This document shows positions 4,968 through 6,120 of a DNA stretch of 6,120 nucleotides, in pieces. The DNA lies in the NCBI GenBank assembly GCA_018240935.1, contig JAFEEV010000281.1:1-6120 (forward strand). The letters run 5' to 3'. This DNA comes from Pseudomonadota bacterium. Its GTDB lineage: Bacteria > Pseudomonadota > Gammaproteobacteria > Burkholderiales > Nitrosomonadaceae. Position numbers and translations under genes: made by a program. Below the pieces are notes generated by a model, which ran no database searches, was not told where the DNA came from, and saw nothing but the letters and a program-made list of their open reading frames with translations. The number at the start of each line of letters is the position of its first letter. Position 1 is the stretch's first letter.

Positions 4968-6120
4968 ATGCTAAAACACCTGAGCATCAAAGATTTTGTC
5001 ATCGTGGATCGGATCGAGCTGGACTTCATGTCCGGCTTCACGGTGTTGACTGGTGAGACGGGAGCAGGCAAATCCATCCTGATCGACGCGCTGACGCTGG
5101 CTCTGGGGGAACGTGGCGACGCCAGTCAAATCCGGCACGGCTGTGCGCGTGCGGAAATCAATGTGACCTTCGATATCAGCACTTTGCCGGCATTGCAGCA
5201 GTGGCTGGATGAACATGATTTGCAAGGCGATCCGGATAGTTGTCTGATGCGCCGCGTGATCGAAACCGGCGGCCGTTCGCGCAATTATCTCAACGGGCAT
5301 GCGGTTACTTTGCAGCAATTGCGCGCAGCGGGCGAATTTCTGGTTGCCATCCACAGTCAGCATGCGCATCAAGCGTTGCTGCAAAAAGACGCGCAGCGCG
5401 AATTGCTCGATGCGTTTGCCGGTTGCGCCGCTTTGGCGCGCACCGTCAGGGAAGCCTATCAACACTGGCAAGATTGCCGCCAGCAAAGAATCGCCTTGGA
5501 GCAACGCGCGGCGGAATCGCACGATAAACGCGCGCAGCTGGAATGGCAGTTACAGGAATTGAGCGCATTGAATTTCACCCTGGCGGAATGGCAGACATTG
5601 CAAGCCGATCATGGCCGGTTGTCGCATGTGGCGGCGTTGCTGGCGGCAGCGGATAGGAGCGTCGAGGCGTTATCCGAGAGTGAACAGGCGGTGCTGGCGC
5701 AGATCAATAATGTCGGCCATCAGCTGCAGAATCTGCTGGAATACGACGGTGCGCTGAAAATCATCACTGATTTGCTCGATGCCGCGCAAATCCAGTTGCA
5801 GGAAAGCGTGTACGAACTCAAGCACTATCGCCAGCGTTTGGATCTCGATCCGCAGGCATTGCACGAAGTCGAACAACGATTGTCGTCCATCCATGCGGCG
5901 GCGCGAAAGTTCCGCGTGAATGCGGAAGAGCTACCGGCGCTGCTGGAGTCGATCACGCAACAACTGGCAGCGTTAGGGTCGAATGCGGACATCGGTCATT
6001 TGCTGAATCTCGAAGCTGCAGCGCAGAGCGAGTATCGCCAGCATGCGCAACAACTTAGCGGCATCCGGCAACAAGCGGCGCAACAATTATCCGGGAAAGT
6101 CAGCGCGGCTATGCAGACGA
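4968..6120 (+). CDS. recN: DNA repair protein RecN (3' end outside window)
   Basis: RecN is an SMC-like ATPase that helps recombinational repair of double-strand breaks. The frame is open from ATG 4968 to the window edge (384 codons of roughly 550 expected), so the C-terminal Walker B half is missing here only because the window ends. Seen: the N-terminus MLKHLSIKDFVIVDRIELDF, Walker A GETGAGKS at 29-36, GRSRNYLNG at 102-110 and the Q-rich IHSQHAHQ at 128-135, all at the positions usual for RecN. A long Gln/Glu/Ala-rich coiled coil follows from about residue 155, including the conserved YRQRLDLDP segment. The gene starts 19 bases after the nadK stop and is probably co-transcribed with nadK; nadK-recN linkage is common in proteobacteria. 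No clear Shine-Dalgarno and no LexA box are seen in the gap, so any SOS control would have to act upstream of nadK. Confidence 0.96.
   Translation, partial: MLKHLSIKDFVIVDRIELDFMSGFTVLTGETGAGKSILIDALTLALGERGDASQIRHGCARAEINVTFDISTLPALQQWLDEHDLQGDPDSCLMRRVIETGGRSRNYLNGHAVTLQQLRAAGEFLVAIHSQHAHQALLQKDAQRELLDAFAGCAALARTVREAYQHWQDCRQQRIALEQRAAESHDKRAQLEWQLQELSALNFTLAEWQTLQADHGRLSHVAALLAAADRSVEALSESEQAVLAQINNVGHQLQNLLEYDGALKIITDLLDAAQIQLQESVYELKHYRQRLDLDPQALHEVEQRLSSIHAAARKFRVNAEELPALLESITQQLAALGSNADIGHLLNLEAAAQSEYRQHAQQLSGIRQQAAQQLSGKVSAAMQT

Noticed and set aside
4649..5077. 142-codon open frame on the minus strand across the nadK/recN junction
   Set aside because: It lies antisense to two confidently identified genes and has no recognisable features.
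4971..5522. 183-codon open frame on the minus strand
   Set aside because: It is antisense to recN, whose conserved motifs are clear. No ribosome-binding site or recognisable protein features; it reflects codon bias of recN.

Overview
The window looks like a chromosomal segment of an ammonia-oxidising betaproteobacterium close to Nitrosomonas. The strongest pointer is a gene for a small, His-rich periplasmic protein that closely resembles SmbP, described from Nitrosomonas europaea. The housekeeping genes (hemH, hrcA, nadK, recN) also read as betaproteobacterial. This assignment comes from recognising the proteins by eye, not from a database search.

Layout. Positions 1-655 are the edge of phage-derived DNA: a two-component spanin cassette in which Rz1 (o-spanin lipoprotein) lies entirely inside Rz (i-spanin) in another frame, followed by an AT-rich stretch with a repeated TTGCGGAAC motif. 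Positions 656-731 hold a tRNA-Asn(GTT) gene on the minus strand, with an encoded CCA and a good promoter at 747-775. Its 3' end faces the phage genes, so it may be the prophage attachment site. About 390 bases without a gene then lead to smbP (plus strand), which ends at a strong hairpin shared with the convergent hrcA-hemH unit on the minus strand.

From the hrcA start, the chromosome continues divergently into nadK and recN on the plus strand, 19 bases apart and probably co-transcribed. recN runs off the right edge. The hrcA/nadK intergenic region (425 bases) holds a 140-bp non-coding insertion with 15-bp terminal inverted repeats, flanked by TTAA on both sides. This has the form of a miniature inverted-repeat transposable element (MITE), probably mobilised by an IS5-type transposase. 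To its left is a separate stretch with nested inverted repeats.

The genes serve separate functions: phage lysis (Rz/Rz1), translation (tRNA-Asn), periplasmic metal binding (SmbP), the last step of heme synthesis (HemH), heat-shock repression (HrcA), NADP supply (NadK) and double-strand-break repair (RecN). I found no wholly new system. The most interesting items are the MITE in front of nadK, the prophage/tRNA junction with its short repeats, and the unexplained structured stretch beside hrcA.
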